64,000 bases of DNA from Selenomonas ruminantium AC2024 (GTDB lineage: Bacteria; Bacillota; Negativicutes; Selenomonadales; Selenomonadaceae), in assembly GCF_000687995.1 (NCBI RefSeq), contig NZ_JIAC01000001.1, positions 1,984,001 through 2,048,000 on the forward strand. The letters are read 5' to 3'. Every line of letters starts with the position of its first letter. Position 1 is the first letter of the stretch. Position numbers and translations under genes: made by a program. Positions 17,728 to 26,267 of this stretch are shown piece by piece. Below the pieces are notes generated by a model. It saw only the letters and a list, made by a program, of their open reading frames with translations, did no database searches and was not told the DNA's origin.

Positions 17728-20106
17728 TTATTTTAATTCCACCACCGTTGCACCGGTACCGCCTTCGTTGATATCCGCGAACTGGAAGCTCAGCACGTTG
17801 CGGTGACTCTTGAGGTAGGCATGGACGCCTTTGCGCAGAGCACCCGTGCCCTTGCCATGGATAATCAGCACCTGACTTAAGCCGGCGATTACCGCATCGT
17901 CGATGAATTTTCCGAGCACCATTTCCGCTTCGTCCACCATCATGCCGCGGATGTCAATGTCACGGCCGATGTTGGCAGTCTTTTGCAGGAAGCTGGCAGA
18001 CTGGGAATTCTTGCGGCTGCCCGTGCTGGCACTTGGCTTTTCTGCTACTTTATGGGAGATAAAGGTGCAGGCGTTGGCCTTGAGTTTCGTGCGCAGGGAC
18101 CCCACCTGTACCGTCAGGTCCTTGCCCTGAATTTCAAGCACGGTGCCCTTCTGGTCCAGCTTCTTCACATAAACCGTATCACCCACGCGGATGGTCTTGA
18201 GGTCAATGCGCTGGCCGACACCCTTCTGGGCCATAATGCCCGGGTTGGCTTTCGCGGAAGCCTCGTTAATCTTGGCCCGCGCATTTTGGATGGCCTGCTG
18301 GCGCGCCTTGATGCCCAGGTCGTCAAACTGCTCTTTGAGCTGGCTGATAACCTCTTCCGACTCGCGGCGGGTCTGGCGGATAAGGGCCGCACTCTTGTCC
18401 TTGGCCTTGCGAATGATATCGCCTTTCTTCTGGCTCAATTCTTCCTTGGCCTTCAAGAGTTTTTCTTCGAGCTTCTTGACCCGCGCCTGACGCTCGGCAA
18501 TATCGGCGTTGCGCTGCTCGTACATCATCTTTTCATTTTCCAGTTCGTTGATAACGTGCTCGAACTGAGCATGGTCGGCCTTGACGAGCTGCTGGGCGCG
18601 GATGATGAGTGAATCGGCCAGCCCTAAACGGCGGCTGATGGCAAAGGCGTTGCTGGCGCCGGGAATGCCAATCAGCAAACGGTACGTGGGCCGCAGGGTT
18701 TCAATATCAAATTCCACGCAGGCATTTTCAATGCCCTCGCGGGTATAGGCAAAGGTCTTGAGCTCAGAATAATGCGTGGTGGCCACAGTGGTTGCCTTGA
18801 CCTCCAGCAATTTTTCCAGAATGGACATGGCCAAAGCCGCCCCTTCTTCGGGGTCAGTACCGGCGCCCAATTCATCCAATAGCAGCAAGTCGTCGCTTTC
18901 CACCTTGTCGAGAATGCTGACGATATGGGTCATATGCGCCGAGAAGGTGGAAAGACTCTGCTCAATGCTCTGTTCGTCACCGATATCAGCGTAGATATTA
19001 GCATAAATGGAGATTTCCGACCCCTGCTCCACAGGCAGATAAAGACCTGCCTGGGCCATGAGTACCATGAGACCCAGTGTCTTCATGGTGACAGTCTTAC
19101 CACCAGTGTTCGGGCCGGTAATCAAAAGCATGCGGTAATCCTGCCCGAGTGTAATGCTGGTGGGCACTACCTTGTCGGCGGCAATCAAGGGATGACGGGC
19201 GTTACTGAGCACCGTGCGGCCTTCATCATTAATCAGCGGGCGCACAGCCTTCATGGCACCTGCCAGTCTTGCCTTGGCGAAGGTGAAGTCAATATCCCCC
19301 AAAATCTCACAGTTAGCGTAAAGCGTATCCTTCTCGCGCTGGATTTCTCCCGAGAGCTGACGCAGAATGCGCTGAATCTCCTGTTGTTCAGCAAGCGTCA
19401 GCTGCTTCACATCATTGTTGAGTTCCACCACAGCCATCGGCTCGATAAAGAGTGTGGAACCGCTGGCGGACTGGTCGTGGATAAGTCCCGGGAAATGCGC
19501 GCGGTATTCGGCCTTTACGGGAATAACATAACGCTCGTCACGGACGGTGACGATGGCATCCTGAAACATCTTCTGATAAGCCCCATCGTGAAGGATGCTG
19601 TTGATTTTATCCTTGATACGGGTCTGAGAGGATTTGAGCTCGCGGCGGATGCGGCGCAGTTCCACGCTGGCATCTTCGCGCATATTGCCGTGTTCGTCAA
19701 TGACATTGTTGAGATTGCGTTCTAACTGGCCCAAAATTTCCAGCGAGCGCGCCCATTCCTGCAGAATCGGAGCTTCCAATTCCAAATCCCGGAAGAAATA
19801 CTTGATGGTGCGCATGGCATACATGGTGCTCATGATGTTCTGCAGTTCTTCGAGTTCTAAGATGGCACCCTTGGCAGCCTTTTTGAGCAGCAGGCGGATG
19901 TCGCGAATGCCGCCCAAAGGAGGCGCCGACATGGAGAGCACCTTCACGGCTTCCGTGGTCTGCTCCTGCCACTCCTGCACCTCGGCAAAATCCGAGCTGG
20001 GCAATAAATCATGGGCCTTTTCCTTGCCCAAGGCCGAGCCGGCATACTCTGCAAGTTTATCCGTTATCTTCTTGTATTCTAAAACCTTAAACGATTCCTG
20101 TTCCAT
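17728..20106 (-). CDS. mutS2: Endonuclease MutS2
   Basis: MutS-family ATPase with a C-terminal Smr nuclease domain. In Firmicutes it is linked to suppression of recombination and to rescue of collided ribosomes. The protein has 792 residues, the usual length. The Walker A motif is GPNTGGKT (about 335), the Walker B region is LLLLDELGAGTDP, and a long coiled coil follows at about 515-630. The Smr domain begins with DIRGMMVDEAE and contains IIHGKGTGALRKGV. The stop of the upstream U32 gene lies only 4 bases before its ATG, so translation is probably coupled. Second-last part of the long leftward operon. Confidence 0.96.
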   Translation of the reverse strand: MEQESFKVLEYKKITDKLAEYAGSALGKEKAHDLLPSSDFAEVQEWQEQTTEAVKVLSMSAPPLGGIRDIRLLLKKAAKGAILELEELQNIMSTMYAMRTIKYFFRDLELEAPILQEWARSLEILGQLERNLNNVIDEHGNMREDASVELRRIRRELKSSQTRIKDKINSILHDGAYQKMFQDAIVTVRDERYVIPVKAEYRAHFPGLIHDQSASGSTLFIEPMAVVELNNDVKQLTLAEQQEIQRILRQLSGEIQREKDTLYANCEILGDIDFTFAKARLAGAMKAVRPLINDEGRTVLSNARHPLIAADKVVPTSITLGQDYRMLLITGPNTGGKTVTMKTLGLMVLMAQAGLYLPVEQGSEISIYANIYADIGDEQSIEQSLSTFSAHMTHIVSILDKVESDDLLLLDELGAGTDPEEGAALAMSILEKLLEVKATTVATTHYSELKTFAYTREGIENACVEFDIETLRPTYRLLIGIPGASNAFAISRRLGLADSLIIRAQQLVKADHAQFEHVINELENEKMMYEQRNADIAERQARVKKLEEKLLKAKEELSQKKGDIIRKAKDKSAALIRQTRRESEEVISQLKEQFDDLGIKARQQAIQNARAKINEASAKANPGIMAQKGVGQRIDLKTIRVGDTVYVKKLDQKGTVLEIQGKDLTVQVGSLRTKLKANACTFISHKVAEKPSASTGSRKNSQSASFLQKTANIGRDIDIRGMMVDEAEMVLGKFIDDAVIAGLSQVLIIHGKGTGALRKGVHAYLKSHRNVLSFQFADINEGGTGATVVELK

Positions 20107-20110
20107 TTAC

Positions 20111-22591
20111 TTATTGAACTCCTCTAAAGTAGTGTCCGCGGGTAATATCCATGCCCTCCTGACGCTTCAGCGCATCTTCCTGGGCTTCGTCGAGCTGGGC
20201 GGGCAGTTTCATAGCCTGCAGGTAGGCACGGGTAATGGCCGTGATTTCCGCCGGCTTCATGGCCTTAGCTTCAATCTGCAGGGTCTTGATGCCAGCACCC
20301 TTAAACTTCATGGCATGGGGCAGCATGGAGAGCGTCTTGCTGTTGAGCACGTGCATATGGCAGAACTGGTCCATGCGCAGCGGGAACAGCGCCTCTTTGC
20401 GGTCCTTGAGCGCATAGCGCCCCTTCGTGCAGGGATGGCTGCAGGCCCCCTCGCCCACATTGCCAAGGAAGGAACCCGTCACGCAGTATTCGGAAACCAT
20501 AAGTTCCAAACGGCCATGCACGATAGCACTCAAAGGCAAATCACTTTCCTTGGCCAAGGCTTCCATCTGCTGCCATTTGAGTTCCGGCGATAAGGTTGCC
20601 GAAGCCACACCGTAATCTTTTAGGAAGGCCAGCGTGCTCTTATTATAGGAAATCAAGCTGTAATCGGCATGAATGGCAAAATCCGTCAGCCGTTTTACGA
20701 GCGCAATCTGTGCGATATTATGGACATGCACAGCCGATGGCGGGAAGTTCTTGGCCGCTGTGAGAATCTTCTCGAAGAAGGGCTGGAAATCGTCGCGCAT
20801 GATGCGTGGCAGATTAAAGTCCAGACGCACGTTGGCCTTCTTGGCCAGATGCCAAGCCTTTTCGTAATCCATCACGGTCAGCGCTTCATGCTCGTATGAT
20901 TCCCCGCCAAAGAGGATACCGTCAGCGCCACCTTCGATGGCAGCACGCATCTTTTCCAGATTATCCACTGCTACCATAAGTTTGGGCTGGGAGAGTTTCC
21001 CGGCAAATGCTTCGGCCTTGAAAGGCACAGGCTCTGCTACGCGCAGCGGATAATGCGCCAGACGCTGCGCATCGAGTTCTTCGACAGCCTGACGGCGGGC
21101 CTCATTGATTTCACTCATGGGCACCATGACTTCGCCGCTGATTTCCGCCTGCAGCTCCGTCAGTTCATAGACGGAAGTGCCGAGCCTGTCCACCTGCTTG
21201 CGGATGACTTCATCCGACAGGGGTCGCTTCTTGGCGGCTTCACCGATAAACTCCGTTTTTCCATGGCCAACGTGTCCAGCATTATCCCGCAGGACAACCG
21301 TCAAGGGCTCGCCAATGGCGGCCTTGACTTGGGCGGTGATGGGAATGCGGCGCACAGGAGCACCACTGGCGTATTTTTCCTTGGCCTGTTCCATCAGTTG
21401 GGCATCGTAGACCTTAAAGACGCGGTCATGGTCGCGCACAGCGGCAGGGATGGCAAAGCGCACCGTATCGCCGCTAGCCGCTTCCGTCAGTTTTTGACCT
21501 TTGACATTTGACATGTCATTTATCGTGGCCGTCACCCGGCCCCCGACCTTGACCCAAAAGTCAACCTGGTCCCCTAGAGCCAGACGGCCGGAAAGTTTCA
21601 CCGTCACGAGGCGCTTATCCCAGTCATAAGCCGTTACCCGGCCAATGAGCAGGCCGCGGTTGTTGGGGCGTCTGTCGCTCATCATGGCCTTACCGGGACG
21701 GTTCAAGAGATATGCCGTGGTAAAGTCACGGTTAAAAATCTGCGCCAGATTATCCCGGGCTGACAAGTCAACTTCGTATATTTGACTTGTCAAATATTGG
21801 TCAATGGCCTGACGGTAGGTTCCTACCACCGTAGCCACATATTCGGGACGCTTCATGCGGCCTTCGATTTTGAGGGATGCGACACCTGCTTTAATCAAGT
21901 CGGGAATCACATCAATGGTATTGAGGTCACGCGGGGACAGCAGGTAACTGCCGGCCTTATCCCCGAGCACATCATTGCCCGCTTCATCTACCAGCGTATA
22001 GGGCAAACGGCAGGGCTGGGCACAGCGGCCACGGTTGCCGCTGCGGCCGCCAATCATGCTGCTCATCAGGCACTGGCCCGAATAGCAGACACAGAGCGCG
22101 CCGTGCATAAAGACTTCAATCTCCACATCGCAGTTAGCACAGATATGAGCGATTTCCTTTAGGGACAATTCGCGGGATAATACCACGCGGGTAAAGCCTA
22201 ATTCTTGCAGGGCCAAAACACCTTCGAGGCTGTGCACCGTCATCTGCGTGCTGGCATGCAGCGGCATATCGGGCACGATTTCCCGGGCGATTTTCGCCAC
22301 GCCCAAATCCTGTACCAGAATAGCATCCGCCCCTGCCTCCCGCAGGAACAGCAGATATTCCTTCAGGGCTGGGATTTCCTCATCATCTACAATGGTGTTG
22401 ACGGTGATGTTAATCAACACGTCCCGCAAATGTGCAAAACGGATGGCTTCTTTCAAGCCATCCTCATCAAAATTATTGGCATAGGCCCGGGCCCCGAACT
22501 GGGTACCGGCCATATAAACAGCATTCGCGCCGCTTTCCACGGCAGCAATCAGCGCCTCACGGCTGCCTGCCGGGGCTAATAATTCAACCAT
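20111..22591 (-). CDS. U32-family peptidase-like protein with DUF3656-type insert (RlhA-like)
   Basis: Member of the U32 (collagenase-like) family, 826 residues, the long form with an extra domain. Relatives such as RlhA act in 23S rRNA hydroxylation and others in ubiquinone hydroxylation, so true peptidase activity should not be assumed. The start MVELLAPAGS is diagnostic. The family signature with cysteines is seen in EVFMHGALCVCYSGQCLMSS and RGRCAQPCRLPY (near 165-200), and a second U32-like half contains HGRLELMVSEYC and ACSHPC. The ATG directly follows the scpB stop (TAAATG), and GAGGAGA lies 8 bases upstream. Two TGAC-WW-GTCA palindromes lie inside the coding sequence. Confidence 0.9.
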   Translation of the reverse strand: MVELLAPAGSREALIAAVESGANAVYMAGTQFGARAYANNFDEDGLKEAIRFAHLRDVLINITVNTIVDDEEIPALKEYLLFLREAGADAILVQDLGVAKIAREIVPDMPLHASTQMTVHSLEGVLALQELGFTRVVLSRELSLKEIAHICANCDVEIEVFMHGALCVCYSGQCLMSSMIGGRSGNRGRCAQPCRLPYTLVDEAGNDVLGDKAGSYLLSPRDLNTIDVIPDLIKAGVASLKIEGRMKRPEYVATVVGTYRQAIDQYLTSQIYEVDLSARDNLAQIFNRDFTTAYLLNRPGKAMMSDRRPNNRGLLIGRVTAYDWDKRLVTVKLSGRLALGDQVDFWVKVGGRVTATINDMSNVKGQKLTEAASGDTVRFAIPAAVRDHDRVFKVYDAQLMEQAKEKYASGAPVRRIPITAQVKAAIGEPLTVVLRDNAGHVGHGKTEFIGEAAKKRPLSDEVIRKQVDRLGTSVYELTELQAEISGEVMVPMSEINEARRQAVEELDAQRLAHYPLRVAEPVPFKAEAFAGKLSQPKLMVAVDNLEKMRAAIEGGADGILFGGESYEHEALTVMDYEKAWHLAKKANVRLDFNLPRIMRDDFQPFFEKILTAAKNFPPSAVHVHNIAQIALVKRLTDFAIHADYSLISYNKSTLAFLKDYGVASATLSPELKWQQMEALAKESDLPLSAIVHGRLELMVSEYCVTGSFLGNVGEGACSHPCTKGRYALKDRKEALFPLRMDQFCHMHVLNSKTLSMLPHAMKFKGAGIKTLQIEAKAMKPAEITAITRAYLQAMKLPAQLDEAQEDALKRQEGMDITRGHYFRGVQ

Positions 22592-23218
22592 TTATTCCGT
22601 CTCCTCGTTTGTTTCCATTTCCTGTGCTTCCTGCAGATGCTGAACCTCCTGGAAAAGTTCCAGCTGTTCGTTGTCGAGTCCTGCCACCGCCTCTTCTGTG
22701 GTGGGCAGTTCCGGCAAATCCTCCAAGGTATTGATGCCGAAACACCGCAGGAAGGTATCCGTGGTGCCGTAGAGAATGGGCCGCCCTAAGACAGGCTTGC
22801 GCCCCACTTCCGCCACCAGTTCCAATTCCAGTAATTTTTGCAGGGCGCGTTCAATGCGCACCCCGCGGATATTTTCAATCTCCGCCTTGGTGATGGGCTG
22901 CTTAAAGGCAATGATGGAAAGCGTCTCCATGGTCGGCGCCGAAATCTTCCGATCCACCACCTGACTCAGCCGCTCAACGGTTACAAAGGCTTCGGGCCGG
23001 GTGGCCAGCTGATAGCCGCCTGCCACCTGCCGCAAGGTCAGGCCACTCTTGCGCTCGTCCAGTTCCGCCTGCAGCCGCGTAATGATATTTTGGGTACCCA
23101 ATACATCCAGCTCGATGATATGAGCGATTTCCTTGACGGTCATGGGATTGCCCGCCGCAAAGAGCACCGCTTCCACGAGTCCTGTATCGGCTATTTCTGC
23201 CCGTACTTTCTCAGGCAT
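22592..23218 (-). CDS. scpB: Segregation and condensation protein B
   Basis: Winged-helix kleisin-associated subunit of the SMC-ScpAB chromosome condensation complex. The 208-residue form contains two winged-helix domains, with LVEAVLFAAGNPMTVKEIA at the start and ALQKLLELELVAEVGRKP at the end of the second, typical of ScpB. The tail is acidic (EEVQHLQEAQEMETNEE type). I chose ATG 23218 because GGAGGAAG lies about 5 bases upstream. This overlaps the end of scpA by 8 bases, which is common for this pair. The longer frame of 13 residues lies wholly in scpA. Confidence 0.95.
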   Translation of the reverse strand: MPEKVRAEIADTGLVEAVLFAAGNPMTVKEIAHIIELDVLGTQNIITRLQAELDERKSGLTLRQVAGGYQLATRPEAFVTVERLSQVVDRKISAPTMETLSIIAFKQPITKAEIENIRGVRIERALQKLLELELVAEVGRKPVLGRPILYGTTDTFLRCFGINTLEDLPELPTTEEAVAGLDNEQLELFQEVQHLQEAQEMETNEETE

Positions 23219-23936
23219 GAACTTCCTCCTCCCGGACACAGATATAGATTTCCGCAAAGGAACGCTGCTGCTTGACCGTTACCGTCCGCAGCTTCATGAG
23301 TTCCAGCAGGGCCAGAAAGGTTACGATGAGTTCCCCTCTGGTGCCGGAGCGGAACGCCTCGGAAAAGAGCAGCTTCCCCCGGCTGCGTCCCAGCAGCAGA
23401 ATAATATCTTCCATCTTGTCCTTGATACTGTATTCCTCCGGTTCCACCAAGGCTTTTGGGATGGAAAGCTCCTCCTTGACGGAGAGCACCGTATGGAAAG
23501 CCTCCACCAGCTGGCGCAAAGAGAGATTTCCCGGTGGCAGATGATGCACCGGCAGTTCCATGGGCTCACGGGCCACAAAGCGCTCCTGCACGCCTGCCAT
23601 ATCTCCGAGCACCTGACTGACCTGTTTGAACTTGCGGTATTCCAAAATCCGCTGTACCAGCTCGAAGCGGGGGTCCTCCTCGGGCTCCCCTTCTGCCTGT
23701 GGTGCCTTGGGCAGCATCATGCGGGATTTAATCTGCAAAAGCGTTGCCGCCATCACCAGAAAGGAGCTGGCAATCTCCATATTGAACTCCCGGAATTTGT
23801 CCAGATAGTCCAGATACTGGCGGGTCAGCTCCGCAATGGGAATATCGTATATATCAATCTTGTTCTTCTCAATGAGATGCATCAGAAGGTCCATGGGACC
23901 TTCAAAGGCATCAATTTTAATCTTGTAATCTTCCAT
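23211..23936 (-). CDS. scpA: Segregation and condensation protein A
   Basis: Kleisin subunit that bridges the SMC heads in the chromosome condensation complex. The 241-residue protein begins with the typical segment FEGPMDLLMHLIEKNKIDIYD, and continues with FLVMAATLLQIKSRMMLPK. The C-terminal winged helix ends with FAEIYICVREEE. Its ATG directly follows the stop codon of the M50 protease gene (TAAATG), indicating translational coupling, and its end overlaps scpB. Confidence 0.96.
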   Translation of the reverse strand: MEDYKIKIDAFEGPMDLLMHLIEKNKIDIYDIPIAELTRQYLDYLDKFREFNMEIASSFLVMAATLLQIKSRMMLPKAPQAEGEPEEDPRFELVQRILEYRKFKQVSQVLGDMAGVQERFVAREPMELPVHHLPPGNLSLRQLVEAFHTVLSVKEELSIPKALVEPEEYSIKDKMEDIILLLGRSRGKLLFSEAFRSGTRGELIVTFLALLELMKLRTVTVKQQRSFAEIYICVREEEVHA

Positions 23937-24563
23937 TTAGATAAAAGGCCGTAACAGTAACATGAAAACCTGCCAGATAAAAGCCCGACAAGGAATCAAA
24001 ATCATGCTGAGCACCGGCGTCATCAGCAGCACAATGAGAATCAAAAAGCTGTAGCGCTCCAGCTCGGCCAGTTTGTAGGCCATATCCCGGGGCAGCAGCT
24101 GCATCAGTACATGGGAACCGTCCAAGGGCGGCAGGGGAATCAAGTTGAAGATGCCAAAGCCGATATTGAACTCAATAATCATCTGAAAGACCATGGACAC
24201 GCCGGCGGTCATATCGCCGCCCACCCGCAGGTAAACCAGCAGGGCTACCAGCGCTAAAAAGGCCGTGACAAAATTCGCCATAGGGCCAGCCAGCGATACC
24301 AGAATATCATCCCGCTTGGGATTTTTGAAATTCCGCGGGTTAATCATAACAGGCTTTGCCCAGCCAAAATGAACCAAAAACAGCATCAGCATACCAATGG
24401 GGTCTACATGCGCCTTGGGATTAAGCGTAAGGCGGCCCATCAGACGAGGAGTAAAATCCCCCAACCATACTGCCACCTGCGCATGGGCGTATTCATGAAT
24501 GACCATGGCAATCAAAAGTCCGGGCAGGCCGGCAATAATATGCATTATATCAAAATCAAACAT
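23937..24563 (-). CDS. Site-2 protease family membrane metalloprotease (M50)
   Basis: Intramembrane zinc protease of 208 residues with about five hydrophobic segments. The zinc motif HEYAH (HExxH) lies near residue 23 in the first helix, and the third ligand region is NLIPLPPLDGSH, typical of the M50B group. NPKAHVDPIG is also conserved. Substrates are unknown; relatives in this gene position are short forms without a PDZ domain. Its ATG abuts the stop of the Nudix gene (TAAATG), with GAAGGAG upstream, so it is translated in tandem with its neighbours. Confidence 0.92.
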   Translation of the reverse strand: MFDFDIMHIIAGLPGLLIAMVIHEYAHAQVAVWLGDFTPRLMGRLTLNPKAHVDPIGMLMLFLVHFGWAKPVMINPRNFKNPKRDDILVSLAGPMANFVTAFLALVALLVYLRVGGDMTAGVSMVFQMIIEFNIGFGIFNLIPLPPLDGSHVLMQLLPRDMAYKLAELERYSFLILIVLLMTPVLSMILIPCRAFIWQVFMLLLRPFI

Positions 24564-25121
24564 TTATTTCTCCTTCTGGCTGCGTTCCAACATCAAAATC
24601 GCCGTCACCGACTTGGCATCGAAGATTTCGCCGTTCAGCACCAACTCCACAGCCTTTGCCAGCGGCATCTTCACCACATTGATGAACTCATCCTCATCGG
24701 TATGCTGCTTGCCCGCCGTAAGGCCCGTAGCCGCATAGATATGAATGTACTCATTGGAAAATCCTACAGTTGTGGCAATGGTCGTCAGCTTCGTAACTTT
24801 CTCGGCCTTGTAACCCGTTTCCTCGGACAGTTCCCGCTCAGCGCAAAGCAGCGGGTCCTCATCGGGAGCATCGAGCTTTCCTGCCGGAATCTCCAAGGTA
24901 ATGCGGCCGATGGGATAGCGATACTGCTTCACGAGAATCACCTGACCATCATCCGTCAGCGGAATCACGGCGGAAGCACCAGGATGCTTAATCCACTCGC
25001 GCGTAGCTTCGCCGCCATTGGGCAGCTTTACCGTATCTTTATAGACATGCAGCAGGTTTCCGTCAAAAATCTTTTCACTGCCAGTTTTTTCTTCGATTAA
25101 ATCTTTATCACTTGTTTCCAT
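24564..25121 (-). CDS. Nudix hydrolase, probable ADP-ribose pyrophosphatase
   Basis: Probably hydrolyses ADP-ribose to AMP and ribose-5-phosphate. The 185-residue protein carries the Nudix box GKLDAPDEDP...REL-SEETGY (G-x5-E-x7-REUxEExGU pattern) at about 82-104, and a preceding PVKQYRYPIGR-like segment that is usual in the NudF/YqkG group. GGGGAGG lies upstream of the ATG. It is the first gene of the long operon and has a clear promoter at 25156-25184. Confidence 0.93.
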   Translation of the reverse strand: METSDKDLIEEKTGSEKIFDGNLLHVYKDTVKLPNGGEATREWIKHPGASAVIPLTDDGQVILVKQYRYPIGRITLEIPAGKLDAPDEDPLLCAERELSEETGYKAEKVTKLTTIATTVGFSNEYIHIYAATGLTAGKQHTDEDEFINVVKMPLAKAVELVLNGEIFDAKSVTAILMLERSQKEK

Positions 25122-25155
25122 TGATTACAGCCTCCCCGCAAATCACATACTCTAT

Positions 25156-25184
25156 ATTCTACAATATTTATGCCGTAACTTCAA
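25156..25184 (-). promoter_or_regulatory. Promoter of the Nudix-to-tyrS operon
   Basis: Leftward TTGAAG (25179-25184), 17 bases, TAGAAT (25156-25161). It begins right after the tRNA terminator. Confidence 0.75.
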
Positions 25185-25190
25185 TACAGA

Positions 25191-25222
25191 AAAGCCTCCT
25201 CCCGTCAAACAGGAGAAGGCTT
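25191..25222 (-). terminator. Terminator of the tRNA operon
   Basis: Leftward stem AAGCCTTCTCC with GGAGGAGGCTT (one mismatch), followed by TTTTCTG. It lies 11 bases past the last tRNA. Confidence 0.75.
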
Positions 25223-25232
25223 GCTTTCATTT

Positions 25233-25306
<74 letters not shown>

Positions 25307-25313
25307 ATAAAAA

Positions 25314-25389
25314 TGGAGCGGAAAACGAGACTCGAACTCGCGACCCCCACCTTGGCAAGGTGATGCTCTACCAACTGAGCTATTTCCGC
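25314..25389 (-). tRNA. tRNA-Gly (GCC), copy 2
   Basis: Cloverleaf with GCC anticodon in CCTTGCCAAGG, acceptor GCGGAAA, encoded CCA. It is identical to the Gly gene at 25480-25555. Confidence 0.97.
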
Positions 25390-25399
25390 ATTATGAAAT

Positions 25400-25473
<74 letters not shown>

Positions 25474-25479
25474 ATAATA

Positions 25480-25555
25480 TGGAGCGGAAAACGAGACTCG
25501 AACTCGCGACCCCCACCTTGGCAAGGTGATGCTCTACCAACTGAGCTATTTCCGC
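25480..25555 (-). tRNA. tRNA-Gly (GCC), copy 1
   Basis: GCC anticodon, encoded CCA, identical to the copy at 25314-25389. Confidence 0.97.
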
Positions 25556-25558
25556 AAG

Positions 25559-25635
25559 TGGCGACCCGAAGGGGACTTGAACCCCTGACCTCCGCCGTGA
25601 CAGGGCGGCATTCTAACCAACTAAACTACCGGGCC
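25559..25635 (-). tRNA. tRNA-Asp (GTC)
   Basis: Cloverleaf with GTC anticodon in CCCTGTCACGG, TTCAAGT T-loop and encoded CCA. First gene of the tRNA operon. Confidence 0.97.
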
Positions 25636-25675
25636 GTCTTTAATTTTTTACCGCTGTGTTTCAGCGACATGTATT

Positions 25676-25704
25676 ATTATACGGATAAGGGCAAGTCTTG
25701 TCAA
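25676..25704 (-). promoter_or_regulatory. Consensus promoter of the tRNA operon
   Basis: Leftward TTGACA (25699-25704), exactly 17 bases, TATAAT (25676-25681): a perfect sigma-A consensus about 40 bases before tRNA-Asp. Confidence 0.92.
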
Positions 25705-25745
25705 CACCTAAAATACAATTTTTCAAAAAAACTTTAACAAATTTA

Positions 25746-26225
25746 TCAAAAGGTGCCGGAAATATCCACGACTTTATTGAACAGAGACTTATCCATCTCG
25801 TCGATGGGACGCCATTTGCCATTACCGTTGCTGGTAAGAATCTGCTTGCCTTCCTGCTTGAAGAACACCTGCTGTACGGACTGGGGCTCCCCCTTCTTGT
25901 TGATGCTCTTTATCTTGGCCTGCCATTCATGCTTTTCTTTATTAGCCGTTACCGAACCGGCCACAATAAAGACCTTCTCACCTTCAAAGCTGTAGGCAAA
26001 GACATCCTTGATGGGCTGTTTTACCGGAGGCTTTTCCTTGGGCTGCTCCGTCCCAGTCTGCGGAATCTTATTGATTGGGGATACATCTTCGTTTCTGGTG
26101 GCCACGGTGGTTTCCGTTATCTGCTGGCTGGCGGGAGCTTCCCGGGACGGCCACAAAAAAGCCGCCCCGCCTCCTATAAGAGCCAGGCAAAGGATGCCAC
26201 CAATGACAATTCGTCGCTTCTGCAT
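25746..26225 (-). CDS. Hypothetical exported or membrane-anchored protein
   Basis: I do not recognise this protein of 159 residues. It begins with a positively charged stretch (MQKRR) and one hydrophobic segment (about 6-24) without a lipobox, then a flexible region rich in P, T, E and K (to about 75), then a compact domain of about 80 residues ending DISGTF. I chose ATG 26225 because GGAGGT lies 5-6 bases upstream. It follows the condensation-like gene by 42 bases in the same direction and may be co-expressed with it. No function is proposed. Confidence 0.7.
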   Translation of the reverse strand: MQKRRIVIGGILCLALIGGGAAFLWPSREAPASQQITETTVATRNEDVSPINKIPQTGTEQPKEKPPVKQPIKDVFAYSFEGEKVFIVAGSVTANKEKHEWQAKIKSINKKGEPQSVQQVFFKQEGKQILTSNGNGKWRPIDEMDKSLFNKVVDISGTF

Positions 26226-26267
26226 TCTGCACCTCCGCAAAAATGATTACGGAATAATTATACAGGA